Shown here piece by piece: positions 1 to 8,013 of a stretch of 64,000 bases of DNA. Origin of the DNA: Haloarchaeobius salinus (GTDB lineage Archaea; Halobacteriota; Halobacteria; Halobacteriales; Natrialbaceae); the NCBI RefSeq assembly GCF_024464185.1, contig NZ_JANHAU010000002.1, forward strand, positions 682,001-746,000, given 5' to 3'. Position 1 is the first letter of the stretch. Every line of letters starts with the position of its first letter. A program made the translations under genes and the position numbers. The notes under the pieces were generated by a model that made no database searches, was not told the DNA's origin, and saw nothing but the letters and a program-made list of their open reading frames with translations.

Positions 1-78
1 GTAGTCCCACTCGCGGTCGTGCTTGAGGGACATGCCCGTGTTCCGGAGGTCGCCCTCGGAGTACGATTCCTGGCTCAT
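1..78 (-). CDS. dph2: Diphthamide biosynthesis protein Dph2, N-terminal fragment
   Basis: Only the first 26 codons lie in the window; the gene continues past the left edge. The visible start reads MSQESYSEGDLRNTGMSLKH followed by DREWDY, which I recognise as the typical N-terminus of haloarchaeal 2-(3-amino-3-carboxypropyl)histidine synthase. The radical enzyme transfers the aminocarboxypropyl group of SAM to a histidine of elongation factor 2, the first step of diphthamide synthesis. The identification rests on recall of this short N-terminus. No catalytic cysteine is visible because the gene is cut. Confidence 0.6.
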   Translation of the reverse strand, partial: MSQESYSEGDLRNTGMSLKHDREWDY

Positions 79-150
79 TGGACCGGATTAGCCGGCACGG
101 ACGGTTAACTTCGACGGTTCGGAACGGTCACGAGAACCGGCGAGATACCG

Positions 151-657
151 TCAGGAGACGTCGACGAGGCGGAACGCCGCCTCGAAGTCGGTCGTGTCGA
201 AGCTGCCCTGGAGGGTGCGGGTCTCGTCGCGGAGCTGTGCGAGTCGGCTGTGGTCGGTGGTCGTCGCGCGCCGTGCCGCGGCGACGAACGCGTCGAGCCG
301 TTCGAAGTAGACCGCACGCGTCGCGAGGTGGTCCACCGTCGCGCGCAGGTCGTCCGGGGCGACCGGGGCCCCGAGGTGTGCGTCGTGAGGGGCCGTAGGC
401 GGGCGTTCGCCGCCGAGGGAGACCAGCGCACAGCCCGGCGCGCGCTCTGTGAGTGTCTCGAGGAGCGCCCGGTGCGAGCGGCTCCGGACCCGGCCGGCGA
501 CAGCGGCGACGGACGCCCGCTTGGCCGTCGCGAGCACCTCGTCCAGGACGCCGGTGGCGACCACGTCGTACGGGCCGCCGTCGAGCGCCGCCCGGTAGCG
601 TTCGCGCGTCAGTTCCTCCTCGGCGGCGACCAGTACCGTCGGGCTCCGGCGTGACAT
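151..657 (-). CDS. HalX-domain protein with a degenerate response-regulator receiver
   Basis: The protein follows the haloarchaeal receiver-HalX layout. A VLVAAEEE strand stands where VLVVDDE is normal, a VAAVAGRV strand where the phosphoacceptor Asp normally sits (VDVVLLDRRM type), and GAPV where KPV is normal. The C-terminal helical part (YFERLDAFVAAARR onward) matches the HalX tail. The acidic pair, the phosphorylated Asp and the conserved Lys therefore all appear lost, so this is a pseudo-receiver unlikely to be phosphorylated classically. The start at 657 (MSRRSPTV) is chosen over a longer reading from 690 because receivers begin just before the first strand. No kinase gene is adjacent. 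The target is unknown. Confidence 0.7.
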   Translation of the reverse strand: MSRRSPTVLVAAEEELTRERYRAALDGGPYDVVATGVLDEVLATAKRASVAAVAGRVRSRSHRALLETLTERAPGCALVSLGGERPPTAPHDAHLGAPVAPDDLRATVDHLATRAVYFERLDAFVAAARRATTTDHSRLAQLRDETRTLQGSFDTTDFEAAFRLVDVS

Positions 658-815
658 CGTAGCTTGCACTCCGGACCGTGCATACATCAAGTGCTCATTC
701 CGTTCAACGTTCGTTCAGACCGTTTAACGTGCCGTTAGCGCGGTCGAGACGCGAAGGACCGTGAGAACGTCGATGCTCCGGCAGGTTGAAACACGTCCAC
801 TCCCAATCGGTGCGC

Positions 816-1214
816 ATGAGCATCGAGACGAGTGGTGAGAGCACCGAGGCGTCGGACTCCGTCGAGCAGCGAGCGCGCGAACTCGGCCGTGCGCTCCGTG
901 ACCTGCCGGAGTACGAGCGCTTCGACGAGGCCCAGGCCGCCGTCGAGGCCAGCGAGGAGGCACAGGCGAAGATCGAGGAGTTCGAGCAGGTGCGCCAGGA
1001 GTTCATGCTCGCGCGCCAGACCGGTCAGGCGTCCCAGGAGGACCTCGAGGAGCTCCAGGACACCCAGGAGGAGCTCCACGACATCCCCGTGATGGCGGAG
1101 TACCTCGAGGCCCAGAACGAGCTCGACGCCCGGCTGGAGCGCGTCAACAGCACCATCTCCGCCGAGCTCGGCCTGGACTTCGCCGACGAGGCGAGTGGCT
1201 GCTGTAACGACTAG
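816..1214 (+). CDS. YlbF-family protein with C-terminal Cys-Cys motif
   Basis: This acidic helical protein of 132 residues belongs to the YlbF/YmcA-like family (former DUF964): long amphipathic helices with repeated EELQ/EEL heptads, for example [15 protein letters not shown]. It ends in SGCCND, a terminal Cys-Cys motif that I associate with a haloarchaeal subfamily called halo-CC-star (HcsL); that name is from memory. YlbF and YmcA in Bacillus act with YaaT in an Fe-S-binding complex that influences RNA processing, but no partner gene is adjacent here. The start at 816 (MSIETS) is preferred over an upstream Met at 786 because it opens the acidic haloarchaeal sequence. Confidence 0.72.
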   Translation: MSIETSGESTEASDSVEQRARELGRALRDLPEYERFDEAQAAVEASEEAQAKIEEFEQVRQEFMLARQTGQASQEDLEELQDTQEELHDIPVMAEYLEAQNELDARLERVNSTISAELGLDFADEASGCCND

Positions 1215-1306
1215 TCGAGGCTGTTCTTCGCCGGTGCGTGATCTCGGTCGGACGAGTAGTGGCCGGAAGAGACACGCTTTTGGTCGCAGCGCAACCCGGT
1301 TCCGGT

Positions 1307-1951
1307 ATGTTCGTCCTCGTCAACCTGAAGGCGTACCCGTGTGACCCCGTCGAGGTCGCGACCGCGGCGGCGAACGCGGCCGACGACAGCGGCGTCCGCA
1401 TCGGCGTCGCACCGCAGGCGACCCATCTCGAGGCGGTGGCGGAGACCGGTGTCGAGACCTGGGGCCAGCACGTCGACCCCGTCGAACCCGGGAGTCGGAC
1501 CGGCCACACGCTCGCCGAGACCGTCGCCGACGCCGGCGCGACGGGCACGCTCGTCAACCACTCGGAGTACCGCGTGAAGCTCGCGGACCTCGACGGCGCT
1601 GTTCGGGCGGCCGAGCGCGCCGGGCTGGAGACGGTCGTCTGTGCGAACAACCCGGCGCAGGTCGGCGCGGCGGCCGCGCTCGGTCCCGACGCCGTGGCGG
1701 TCGAGCCGCCGGAGCTCATCGGTACCGGCACGCCCGTCAGCCAGGCCGACCCCGACATCGTCGAGGACGCGGTCGCGGCCGCGGCGGCGGTCGACCCCGA
1801 CGTCGACGTGTTCTGCGGGGCCGGTATCTCGACGGGCGAGGACCTCGCCGCGGCGGCGGACCTCGGCGCGTCCGGCGTCCTGCTGGCTTCGGGCGTCGCG
1901 AAGGCCGACGACCCGCGGGCCGCGCTCGACGACCTCGTCGAACCGCTCTGA
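1307..1951 (+). CDS. tpiA: Triosephosphate isomerase
   Basis: The enzyme interconverts dihydroxyacetone phosphate and glyceraldehyde 3-phosphate in glycolysis and gluconeogenesis. At 214 residues it has the short archaeal length. Visible motifs are NLK near the N-terminus (catalytic Lys), WGQHVDP, the catalytic His in LVNHSEY, the catalytic Glu in [11 protein letters not shown], and the phosphate-binding GAGIS and LLASGVAKA loops. The start at 1307 (MFVLVNLK) is fixed by homology; a longer reading from 1238 adds 23 residues unlike the family. The other gluconeogenic genes of the window, fba and fbp, lie 7 kb away and are not in the same operon. Confidence 0.97.
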   Translation: MFVLVNLKAYPCDPVEVATAAANAADDSGVRIGVAPQATHLEAVAETGVETWGQHVDPVEPGSRTGHTLAETVADAGATGTLVNHSEYRVKLADLDGAVRAAERAGLETVVCANNPAQVGAAAALGPDAVAVEPPELIGTGTPVSQADPDIVEDAVAAAAAVDPDVDVFCGAGISTGEDLAAAADLGASGVLLASGVAKADDPRAALDDLVEPL

Positions 1952-1987
1952 ACTCGCAACCACATTCCGGTTGTACGTGACAACGAT

Positions 1988-2000
1988 GAAAATAATTAAG
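1988..2000 (+). promoter_or_regulatory. TATA box for the HNH gene
   Basis: An AT-rich stretch, AAAATAATTAAG, is centred about 29 nt upstream of the ATG at 2026 in otherwise GC-rich DNA. The spacing fits a haloarchaeal promoter giving a leaderless or nearly leaderless transcript. Confidence 0.6.
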
Positions 2001-2025
2001 TCAGTAGCTGTTGGAATAAAGCCCG

Positions 2026-2481
2026 ATGGGTGCGAGAGAACGGGTGACGAAGTTCGCGTCGGTGAACGTCGACGCGGCGGCCCGCGCAATCGCCGAGGTG
2101 GGAGGTATCGGACGCCGGCAGGAGCCAGCGCTGTCGCCCGACGTCTGCCGGAACTGCGGTGACGACGGTGCCAGCGAACGAGCCATCGTCCCGGAGTGTG
2201 ACCACGAGTGGAACGCCATCGCTCTCTGTCCGGACTGTGCCGCCGACCGGACCGAGGGCGGTTCGCGGGCGGACTGCGGCGGGCTCCCGGTCGACCGCGA
2301 CCGCGTGATCGACCGCGACGACGGTCGCTGCCGGGGGTGTGGGGTGCGCGAGGCGCTCGTCGTCGGCGACGTGCTCCACCTGCACGCGGTCGTCCCCGTC
2401 GCAACGGGCGGGCACCGACACGTCCACAACGTGGTCGCGCTCTGTCCGATCTGTCACGAACGCGTCCACGACCGTGGGTAA
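2026..2481 (+). CDS. HNH-type zinc-finger nuclease-like protein
   Basis: The protein has 151 residues with three zinc-binding segments. The N-terminal half contains CRNCG and CPDC pairs. The C-terminal half is an HNH module: CRGCG, then LHLHAVVPVATGG, then NVVALCPICHERVH, with the His, Asn and His of the HNH motif in their usual places. HNH domains cut or bind DNA; the substrate cannot be told here, and many haloarchaeal members are uncharacterised housekeeping proteins. It lies just upstream of the TIR gene on the same strand with 31 nt between them, so co-transcription is possible. Confidence 0.72.
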   Translation: MGARERVTKFASVNVDAAARAIAEVGGIGRRQEPALSPDVCRNCGDDGASERAIVPECDHEWNAIALCPDCAADRTEGGSRADCGGLPVDRDRVIDRDDGRCRGCGVREALVVGDVLHLHAVVPVATGGHRHVHNVVALCPICHERVHDRG

Positions 2482-2512
2482 GGATTTAGTAGCCGACCAG
2501 CGAGGTACCGCC

Positions 2513-3121
2513 ATGGCCGAAGAGCAGGTGTTCGTCTCCCACGCGCCGTCGGATATCGACCTCGTCCAGGAGCTGTTCTCGACGGTCCAGAACCTGTACC
2601 TCGACGTCCACATCGCGCTGGAGGAGATCGAGCCCGGTCGGAGCCGGCAGGACCTCGAGGGCAGGCTCGCCAACAGCGACCTGCTCGTCGCGGTCCTCAG
2701 CGACGAGGGCGCGACGAACGGCTGGGTGAACCAGGAGATCGGCTACGCGGTCGCCAAGGGGATTCCTATCCTGCCGCTGTACACCGAGGGTGTCGAGCCC
2801 GACGGCTACCTCCAGCGTCACGAGCGAGTCGAGCTCGACCCCGACGAGATGGACGTGTCGGTGTTCAACCTGCTCTGTCGACTGCGGTCGGAGCTCGCTC
2901 CGCTGGGTACCCTCTCGACGCCGAACTGGTTCGTCCGCTTCCCGTGTAACTTCGAGAGCTGCGGTACGGCGGTGACCCTCGACATCGGGGAGACCCAGAA
3001 GAAGCTCTGGCAGATGTACGACCACAATCAGGCGCTGGTGGCGACCTGCGAGGAGTGCGACGCGGGGTACTTCTTCAACCCGGCGACGCTCGGCTACGTG
3101 CGCCGCGAGGACCCGGTCTAG
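2513..3121 (+). CDS. TIR-domain protein with C-terminal zinc-ribbon-like tail
   Basis: Residues 1-120 form a TIR domain: VFVSHAPSD as strand A, a LEEIEPGRS loop, LANSDLLVAVLSDEGATNGW, and NQEIGYAVAKGIPILPLY. The Glu of NQEIGYA sits where NAD-cleaving TIR enzymes have their catalytic Glu, so NADase activity is possible. The last 70 residues carry CNFESCG and CEECD pairs, probably a zinc ribbon. Bacterial and archaeal TIR proteins often act as immune effectors, but stand-alone TIR genes are common in haloarchaea and no sensor gene is adjacent except the HNH gene 31 nt upstream. The start at 2513 lies directly before the first TIR strand; the longer frame upstream overlaps the HNH gene. Confidence 0.82.
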   Translation: MAEEQVFVSHAPSDIDLVQELFSTVQNLYLDVHIALEEIEPGRSRQDLEGRLANSDLLVAVLSDEGATNGWVNQEIGYAVAKGIPILPLYTEGVEPDGYLQRHERVELDPDEMDVSVFNLLCRLRSELAPLGTLSTPNWFVRFPCNFESCGTAVTLDIGETQKKLWQMYDHNQALVATCEECDAGYFFNPATLGYVRREDPV

Positions 3122-3810
3122 AACTCGTCCTGCAGGCGGTCGTAGGCGGCCTGCACCCGCTTGAACTCGGCTCGCGAGCCGTCGGCCCGGTCGGGGTGGG
3201 CCTGTTTGACCCGGCTGATGTACGCGTCGCGGAGGTCGTCGGCGTCCTCGAAGCCCGACGCACCGAGCACCTCGTAGGCCTCGGCCCGGCGCATCCGGAC
3301 GTCCTTGACGATGCCGTCGTCGCGGGCCTGCTCCATGCAGTCCGGACAGAACTTCTCCGTGCGGTCGTCGACCGTGACGACGCGGTAGAGCTCGATGGAG
3401 TACCAGTCGTTGCACTGCTGGCAGAGGTTGCGCTGGCGGCTCGCCTTCGAGGGTTCCTTGGACTCGAGTTCGGCCGCCGTCTCCGCCTCGTTCTCCTCCT
3501 GACGGCGGGCGTCGGAGCCGTCGCCGCTCGACGGAGCGTGTTCGGCACACGAGGCACAGCAGAGTACGCTCGTCCCGTCGGAGAGGATGACCTCCTCGAG
3601 CTCGGAGACGAGGTGCTCCTCGGTGCAGCCGTCGCACTCGCGGCGTCGCTGGTCGATGTCGGAGCCGTTGTCGCCGACCGTCTCCGCGTACTCGCGGCAC
3701 TCGGGGCAGCAGACGGCCCGCGACCCACCCGGCATCGTGACCGCATGGAGGTTGTCGAGGGAGAACTCGCGGTCACAGCCTTCACAGGCGTGTCGTTCGA
3801 CCACAGCCAT
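3118..3810 (-). CDS. J-domain protein with multiple zinc ribbons
   Basis: The protein has 230 residues with three CxxC-rich modules (CEGCDREF and CCPEC; CDGC and CCASC; CQQC and CPDC) followed by a C-terminal J domain ending HPDRADGSRAEFKRVQAAYD. The HPD tripeptide that stimulates DnaK ATPase is intact. The layout resembles a DnaK co-chaperone with a zinc-binding client or nucleic-acid module; the partner is not visible nearby. A TATA element on the minus strand at 3833-3840 lies 27 nt before the ATG at 3810, which favours MAVVERHAC over the ATG at 3822. The stop overlaps the stop of the convergent TIR gene by a few bases. Confidence 0.8.
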   Translation of the reverse strand: MAVVERHACEGCDREFSLDNLHAVTMPGGSRAVCCPECREYAETVGDNGSDIDQRRRECDGCTEEHLVSELEEVILSDGTSVLCCASCAEHAPSSGDGSDARRQEENEAETAAELESKEPSKASRQRNLCQQCNDWYSIELYRVVTVDDRTEKFCPDCMEQARDDGIVKDVRMRRAEAYEVLGASGFEDADDLRDAYISRVKQAHPDRADGSRAEFKRVQAAYDRLQDEF

Positions 3811-3832
3811 CGAATGGGTCAAACGGATTCAT

Positions 3833-3840
3833 CCTATATT
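3833..3840 (-). promoter_or_regulatory. TATA box of the J-domain gene
   Basis: AATATAGG on the minus strand is centred about 27 nt upstream of the ATG at 3810. It supports leaderless transcription and decides between two candidate starts. Confidence 0.6.
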
Positions 3841-4018
3841 AGTGTTCAGCCTTCGTGGAAGGAAACCGGCCGGTGTCCCGTCGGTGAGGTGGCCCGTCGT
3901 GGGGGAACTGACAGTGAACGCAAATGTGAGCGCGGGCGAACTGGGGAGGTGTCGACCGCCGACCCGAGAGCGAGGCAACGACAGTAGCTATTTCTTCCGT
4001 GCGATAGAAGTCGGAGCT

Positions 4019-4672
4019 ATGACAGCCACGGATTCGACGGACGGAGGGGGCTCGGAGTTCGACTGGCTGAGCCTCGACGAGGACGAGGAGATCATCTGGT
4101 CGGGCAACCCGCATCCGATGAGCATCGTCCCCGCGCTCATCTTCGGGGTGCCACTCATCATCCTGCTCGTCGGTATCGCCATCATCGTCGCCGCGTACCT
4201 GTGGCGCGAGAACACCGAGTACGTCGTCACGACCGACGGCCTCTACACGAAGTCCGGCGTGTTCTCGCGGAACGTCCAGCGCGTCGACTTCGACAAGGTC
4301 CAGAACATCTCGTTCAGCCAGGGCGTCGTCGGGAACTACTTCGGCTACGGCAACGTCGACATCTCGACCGCGGGCGGCTCCGGCGTCGAGATGCAGTTCC
4401 AGTCCGTCGCAGACCCGAAGTCGGTCCAGGAGCGCATCAACCGGCTCATCAAGGAGAACCGGCGTGGCAGCGACCGCCCCGAGGACGAACCCGAGAAGGG
4501 CCAGGTGCTGGACGAGATCCTCACCGAGCTGCGGGCGATGCGCGAGACGTTCGAGCGCATCGAGGGACACGATGGCGGCGGCGAGACCCCCGACGGCGCT
4601 GGCCAGCCTCGGCAGGGCACGTCCCGGGGGACGGCGGCCGACGGTCCGGGTGACGACCCGGACGGACGATGA
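4019..4672 (+). CDS. PH-domain (bPH2, YdbS-like) membrane protein
   Basis: After an acidic N-terminus and WSGNPHPMS, a hydrophobic segment (PALIFGVPLIILLVGIAI, about residues 40-60) spans the membrane. It is followed by a bacterial PH-like domain of the DUF304/YdbS type: TEYVVTTDGLYTKSGVFSRN, VDFDKVQNISFSQGVVGNYF, GYGNVDISTAGGSG. The C-terminus is a helix (LDEILTELRAMRETFERIEG) and a Gly/Asp-rich tail. The function of this family in archaea is unknown. The gene overlaps the next PH-domain gene by ATGA, so the two are translationally coupled paralogues and may form a hetero-oligomer. The start at 4019 is the first Met of the acidic sequence. Confidence 0.82.
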   Translation: MTATDSTDGGGSEFDWLSLDEDEEIIWSGNPHPMSIVPALIFGVPLIILLVGIAIIVAAYLWRENTEYVVTTDGLYTKSGVFSRNVQRVDFDKVQNISFSQGVVGNYFGYGNVDISTAGGSGVEMQFQSVADPKSVQERINRLIKENRRGSDRPEDEPEKGQVLDEILTELRAMRETFERIEGHDGGGETPDGAGQPRQGTSRGTAADGPGDDPDGR

Positions 4673-5247
4673 GCCGCGACTGGCTCACGCTGGAGGACGA
4701 CGAGGCGGTGCTCTGGGAGGCCTCGCCCCGGATCCAGAGCATCATCCCGGCGCTGTTCGTCGGGCTGGTGATCGTCGTCGTTCCGGCAGGGATGGCCCTG
4801 CTCGCGCCGGACACGTTCCCGGTACCGGTGTGGCCGGTCGCCCTGCTCGGCGTCGTCCCGCCGGTGCTCGCGTACGTCTGGATCAGCAACGTCGAGTTCG
4901 TCGTGACGAATCGCCGTTGTTACCGAAAGCAGGGTGTGCTCTCGCGGGACGTGCTCGCCGTCGGCTTCGAGAGCGTCCAGAACAGCTCGTACGAGCAGGG
5001 CGTGTTCGGGACCCTGTTCGGCCACGGCACGGTCTCCGTCGACACGGCGGGCGGGATGGGGACCGAGCTCCGGTTCTGGAACATCGAGGACCCGCGCTCC
5101 GTCCAGAACCTCGTGCTCGACCAGCGCGAGGCGTTCGACGGGGACGACGACGAGCTGCCGGGCACGGTCGAGCAGTGGCAGGCGGTGCTCGCGGAGGTAC
5201 GACGGCTGAGACGGGCGGCAGAACGGTACGAACGGTCGTCCCGCTAG
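4669..5247 (+). CDS. PH-domain (bPH2, YdbS-like) membrane protein, second paralogue
   Basis: The protein has 192 residues with the same plan as its upstream partner: a short N-terminus (WLTLEDDEAVLWEASPR), two hydrophobic segments (about residues 25-45 and 52-70), and a DUF304-type PH domain (VEFVVTNRRCYRKQGVLSRD, SVQNSSYEQGVFGTLFGHGT, VSVDTAGGMG). It overlaps the preceding gene by four bases (ATGA). Duplicated PH-domain membrane proteins in one operon are usual for this family. The C-terminal helix (VLAEVRRLRRAAERY) is basic, unlike the rest of the protein. The function is unknown. Confidence 0.82.
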   Translation: MSRDWLTLEDDEAVLWEASPRIQSIIPALFVGLVIVVVPAGMALLAPDTFPVPVWPVALLGVVPPVLAYVWISNVEFVVTNRRCYRKQGVLSRDVLAVGFESVQNSSYEQGVFGTLFGHGTVSVDTAGGMGTELRFWNIEDPRSVQNLVLDQREAFDGDDDELPGTVEQWQAVLAEVRRLRRAAERYERSSR

Positions 5248-5275
5248 AACCGCATCGGGACGTGACAGATGGGAT

Positions 5276-5586
5276 CTGCGGGCCGCCCGAGAGACGACTG
5301 GATGGTGTGGATGGGGTCGGGTGGCCCGCAGTGTCGAGATGGCGACGCAGTCGGCGTCGCCGTGGGGACGATGAATCTTCCCTCCCTGAGGGGGGAACCG
5401 GCGGATCGACGGTCCGCCGCGTTACCTGTCCCGACGGCCGAAACGGTCGTGGTCGACGAGTCGTCGCGGTCCTCGGGCAGGCCTTCTACGGGCGTCGATA
5501 ACCTATGTATGGCTCCGATACCGCCGGTCGACGGGATGGTTCGACGGGGCCGTAGCACGGCCCTGCCGACTCGAACGACCCGTTCG
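5276..5586. ncRNA. Candidate structured RNA or hairpin cluster between convergent genes
   Basis: No convincing ORF occupies this gap between two convergent genes, but stems follow one another. 5276-5290 pairs with 5317-5331 (15 bp, one G-U). 5341-5348 pairs with 5354-5361 (8 bp, perfect). 5378-5385 pairs with 5390-5397. 5399-5406 pairs with 5412-5419. An outer stem 5425-5434/5473-5481 encloses hairpins 5435-5449 and 5454-5466. 5546-5553 pairs with 5557-5564, and 5572-5576 with 5582-5586. An AT-rich element near 5493-5513, the only one in the gap, would serve a minus-strand transcript starting near 5475. It lacks recognisable signatures of RNase P or SRP RNA. It could also be bidirectional terminators. 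Confidence 0.4.
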
Positions 5587-5588
5587 GG

Positions 5589-7325
5589 CTACAGGACCGT
5601 GCCGTGTTTCTTGTCCGGGAGGTCCTTCTCGACGGTCTCGTAGAACCGGAACCGGTTCTCCAGTTCGGTCCGGAGCGACGACGGCGGCACGACGTCGTCG
5701 ATGACGACCTCGCTAGCCATCCGGCGCACGTCGATGTCCTCGCGGTACTCCTCGCGGAGCTCGGCCTCGCGCTGGGCGCGTTCCTCGGGGTCGTCGATCT
5801 CGTTGAGCTTCCGGGCGTACACCGCGTTGATGGCCGCCTCGGGCCCCATGATGGCGATCTCGCCCGAGGGGAGCGCGATGGTCGACTCGGGGTCGTACGC
5901 GGGACCGGACATGGCGTAGATGCCAGCGCCGTAGGCCTTCCGGACGACGACGCACTGCTTCGGGACCGTCGCCGAGGACGTGGCGTAGATCATCTTCTTG
6001 CCCTTCTCCAGGATGGCGTCCTTCTCGACCTGCGAGCCGGCCATGAACCCCGGCGTGTCCGCGAGGTAGAGCAGCGGGATGTTGAACGCGTCGGACTTCC
6101 AGATGAACTCCGCGGCCTTCTCGGCGGCGTCGGGGAAGATGGCCCCGGCGCGCTGGGCGGGCTGGTTGGCGACGATGCCGACCGGCCGGCCGTCGATGCG
6201 GGCGTAGGCCGTGATGATCTCCTTGCCGTAGTCGGGTTTGAGCTCGAAGTAGCTGCCCTCGTCGACGATGCGCTCGATGACCCGCTCCATGTCGTAGCCC
6301 TTGTTCGGCTCCTGCGGGACGACGGAGTCGATGCCCTCGGGCGACCTCGCGGGCGGCGTCGCCTCGGCACGCGGCGGCTTCTCGTCCGAGTTGTCCGGCA
6401 GGTACGTGACGAGCTGGGAGACGAGCTCGCGGGCGTGCTCCTCGCTCTCGGCGACGAGGTCGGCGCTGCCCGACTCCTCGGCGTGCATCCGTGCGCCGCC
6501 GAGCTCCTGCATCGAGATGTCCTCGCCGGTGACCATCTGGACCATCCGCGGGGAGGCGATGGCCATCGCGGACATCCCCTCGACCATGACGGTGTAGTCC
6601 GCGAAGACGGGCGTGTACGCCGCACCGGCGATACACGGGCCGTACAGCACACAGACCTGCGGGACGCGCCCGGAGAGCATCGAGTGGTTGTAGTAGTACT
6701 TCCCGATGCCCTCGCGGTTGGCGAAGAAGCCGGTCTGCTGGTCGATGCGGCCGCCCGAGGAGTCCATCAGGTACAGGACTGGTCGGCCGGTCTTCAGCGC
6801 GCGCTGTTGCATCCGGAGGAACTTCTCGACGCCCTTGGCGGCCATCGAGCCGCGCTTGACCGTGTAGTCGTTGGCCATGAAGTGGACGTCGCGGCCCTCG
6901 AACGTCGCGCCGCCCGTGATGAGGCCGTCGGCGGGGAGCTTGTCGTCGGCGTCGAACTCCGCGAAGCGGCCGTCCTCGAAGAGGAACGCGTCGTCGTCAT
7001 CGTCGGCATCGAACCACAGGTCGATGCGGTCCCGGACGAACAGCTTGTTCTCCTCGTGGAGCGTGTCCTTGTACTTCGCGGGGCCACCCGCCAGGATCTC
7101 CTCGATCTGTTCGAGCAGCAGCTCCTCGCGCTCGGTCGGGCCGAGGTTCTCGTACTCCTCCGGGACGTCGGTCTCGTCCGCGTCTTCCGGAGCGTCGTGG
7201 GTCGCGGCGGGTTCGTCGCTCCGGCCGACGTACACCTCGACGTCGTCCCCGACGTGTTCGGCGAGCGCGGCCGCGATGGCCGACGCCTCCTCGGCCGACG
7301 CGCCCTCGCTGATGCGCACCTTCAT
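5589..7325 (-). CDS. Acyl-CoA carboxylase carboxyltransferase subunit with fused epsilon-like N-terminus
   Basis: The protein has 578 residues. From about residue 85 it is a biotin-dependent carboxyltransferase of the propionyl/acetyl-CoA carboxylase beta type, transferring carboxyl from carboxybiotin to acyl-CoA. N-terminal half landmarks are VKRGSMAAKGVEKFLRMQQ, LMDSSGGRIDQQ and GPCIAGAAYTPVFAD. C-terminal half landmarks are RPVGIVANQPAQRAGAIF, LADTPGFMAGSQVEK and KAYGAGIYAMSG. The first ~35 residues ([20 protein letters not shown]) look like the small epsilon/PccX subunit normally encoded separately, followed by an acidic linker. The start at 7325 begins exactly this segment. No biotin carboxylase gene is adjacent, so the alpha subunit must be elsewhere. 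Substrate unknown; propionyl-CoA is plausible. Confidence 0.87.
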   Translation of the reverse strand: MKVRISEGASAEEASAIAAALAEHVGDDVEVYVGRSDEPAATHDAPEDADETDVPEEYENLGPTEREELLLEQIEEILAGGPAKYKDTLHEENKLFVRDRIDLWFDADDDDDAFLFEDGRFAEFDADDKLPADGLITGGATFEGRDVHFMANDYTVKRGSMAAKGVEKFLRMQQRALKTGRPVLYLMDSSGGRIDQQTGFFANREGIGKYYYNHSMLSGRVPQVCVLYGPCIAGAAYTPVFADYTVMVEGMSAMAIASPRMVQMVTGEDISMQELGGARMHAEESGSADLVAESEEHARELVSQLVTYLPDNSDEKPPRAEATPPARSPEGIDSVVPQEPNKGYDMERVIERIVDEGSYFELKPDYGKEIITAYARIDGRPVGIVANQPAQRAGAIFPDAAEKAAEFIWKSDAFNIPLLYLADTPGFMAGSQVEKDAILEKGKKMIYATSSATVPKQCVVVRKAYGAGIYAMSGPAYDPESTIALPSGEIAIMGPEAAINAVYARKLNEIDDPEERAQREAELREEYREDIDVRRMASEVVIDDVVPPSSLRTELENRFRFYETVEKDLPDKKHGTVL

Positions 7326-7420
7326 GTCTCGGGGTGCGCGGGGTTTCGTGAGAAAGGTTTCCCTTTCGGTTGCCGCGAGGATTGCCGGGTGGGGGGTGCT
7401 GCGAGCCGTCGACTGCCGGG

Positions 7421-7738
7421 TTACGTCTTCATGTCTGCGTGTCGGACCGTGCTGGACAGTCGTCGGGCAACGTTCACCGCCCCGACAACGAGTCCCGTGA
7501 TCGCGACGAAGATCGTGAGCGTCAGTCCGATGCCGAAGACGACGCCGGCGAACTCCTGCCCGTCCGGCCAAAGGAACGGGACGGTCACCGTCCACGCGAG
7601 CAGGAACACCTGGAGCGCCAGCCAACGGCTCGTCCACCTGTACCGACCGACCAGCTGTACCAGCGTCTCCTTCTCGAGGGTGAGGTCGATGCGCTCCCGT
7701 GATTCCGTGCCGGCCTGTCCGTGGAAGCTCTCGGTCAT
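7421..7738 (-). CDS. Small two-pass membrane protein
   Basis: This 105-residue protein has a hydrophilic N-terminus (about 35 residues) and two hydrophobic segments, WLALQVFLLAWTVTVPFLW and a long one around VVFGIGLTLTIFVAITGLVV. A short basic tail ends in MKT. I recognise no family. It sits between the carboxyltransferase gene on the same strand (95 nt downstream) and a divergent regulator gene. Codon use is normal for the chromosome, so it is likely a real gene. Confidence 0.6.
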   Translation of the reverse strand: MTESFHGQAGTESRERIDLTLEKETLVQLVGRYRWTSRWLALQVFLLAWTVTVPFLWPDGQEFAGVVFGIGLTLTIFVAITGLVVGAVNVARRLSSTVRHADMKT

Positions 7739-7980
7739 CGTTCACAGAAACATAGCCGATTCCACGGGAAAGGGAGTGATGCCTATTCCGGCTTCGTGAA
7801 GCTCGGAGAAGGTGATATCGGGGGAATAGTCTCTCGAAGGCTGTTCGTGAGTCGTCAACACAGCGAGTTCACCCGCGGAATCCCTCGCGTCACACCGACG
7901 TTCCCGTCTGTCTGGGCAACCGAGTGTCGCCGTCGAGGACGGCCGCGTTCTCACCTGATGAAGCTGCCGTGGAACGGACA

Positions 7981-7991
7981 CGTTTTTTGTC
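7981..7991 (+). promoter_or_regulatory. TATA-like element for the winged-helix gene
   Basis: A CGTTTTTTGTC element is centred about 28 nt upstream of the GTG at 8014. It supports that GTG as the start of a leaderless gene. Confidence 0.45.
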
Positions 7992-8013
7992 TCTGTGGTG
8001 CCACGCTTCCGGC

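Noticed and set aside
5244-5558. A 104-residue minus-strand frame in the hairpin region
   Set aside because: It is Ser/Thr/Pro/Arg-rich and not acidic, and it runs through the strong stems; non-coding structure explains the region better.
5604-7799. A 731-residue open frame on the plus strand opposite the carboxyltransferase
   Set aside because: It is the mirror of a clear acyl-CoA carboxylase gene; the translation is Val/Arg/Leu-rich and has no family features. Long antisense frames are normal in high-GC DNA.
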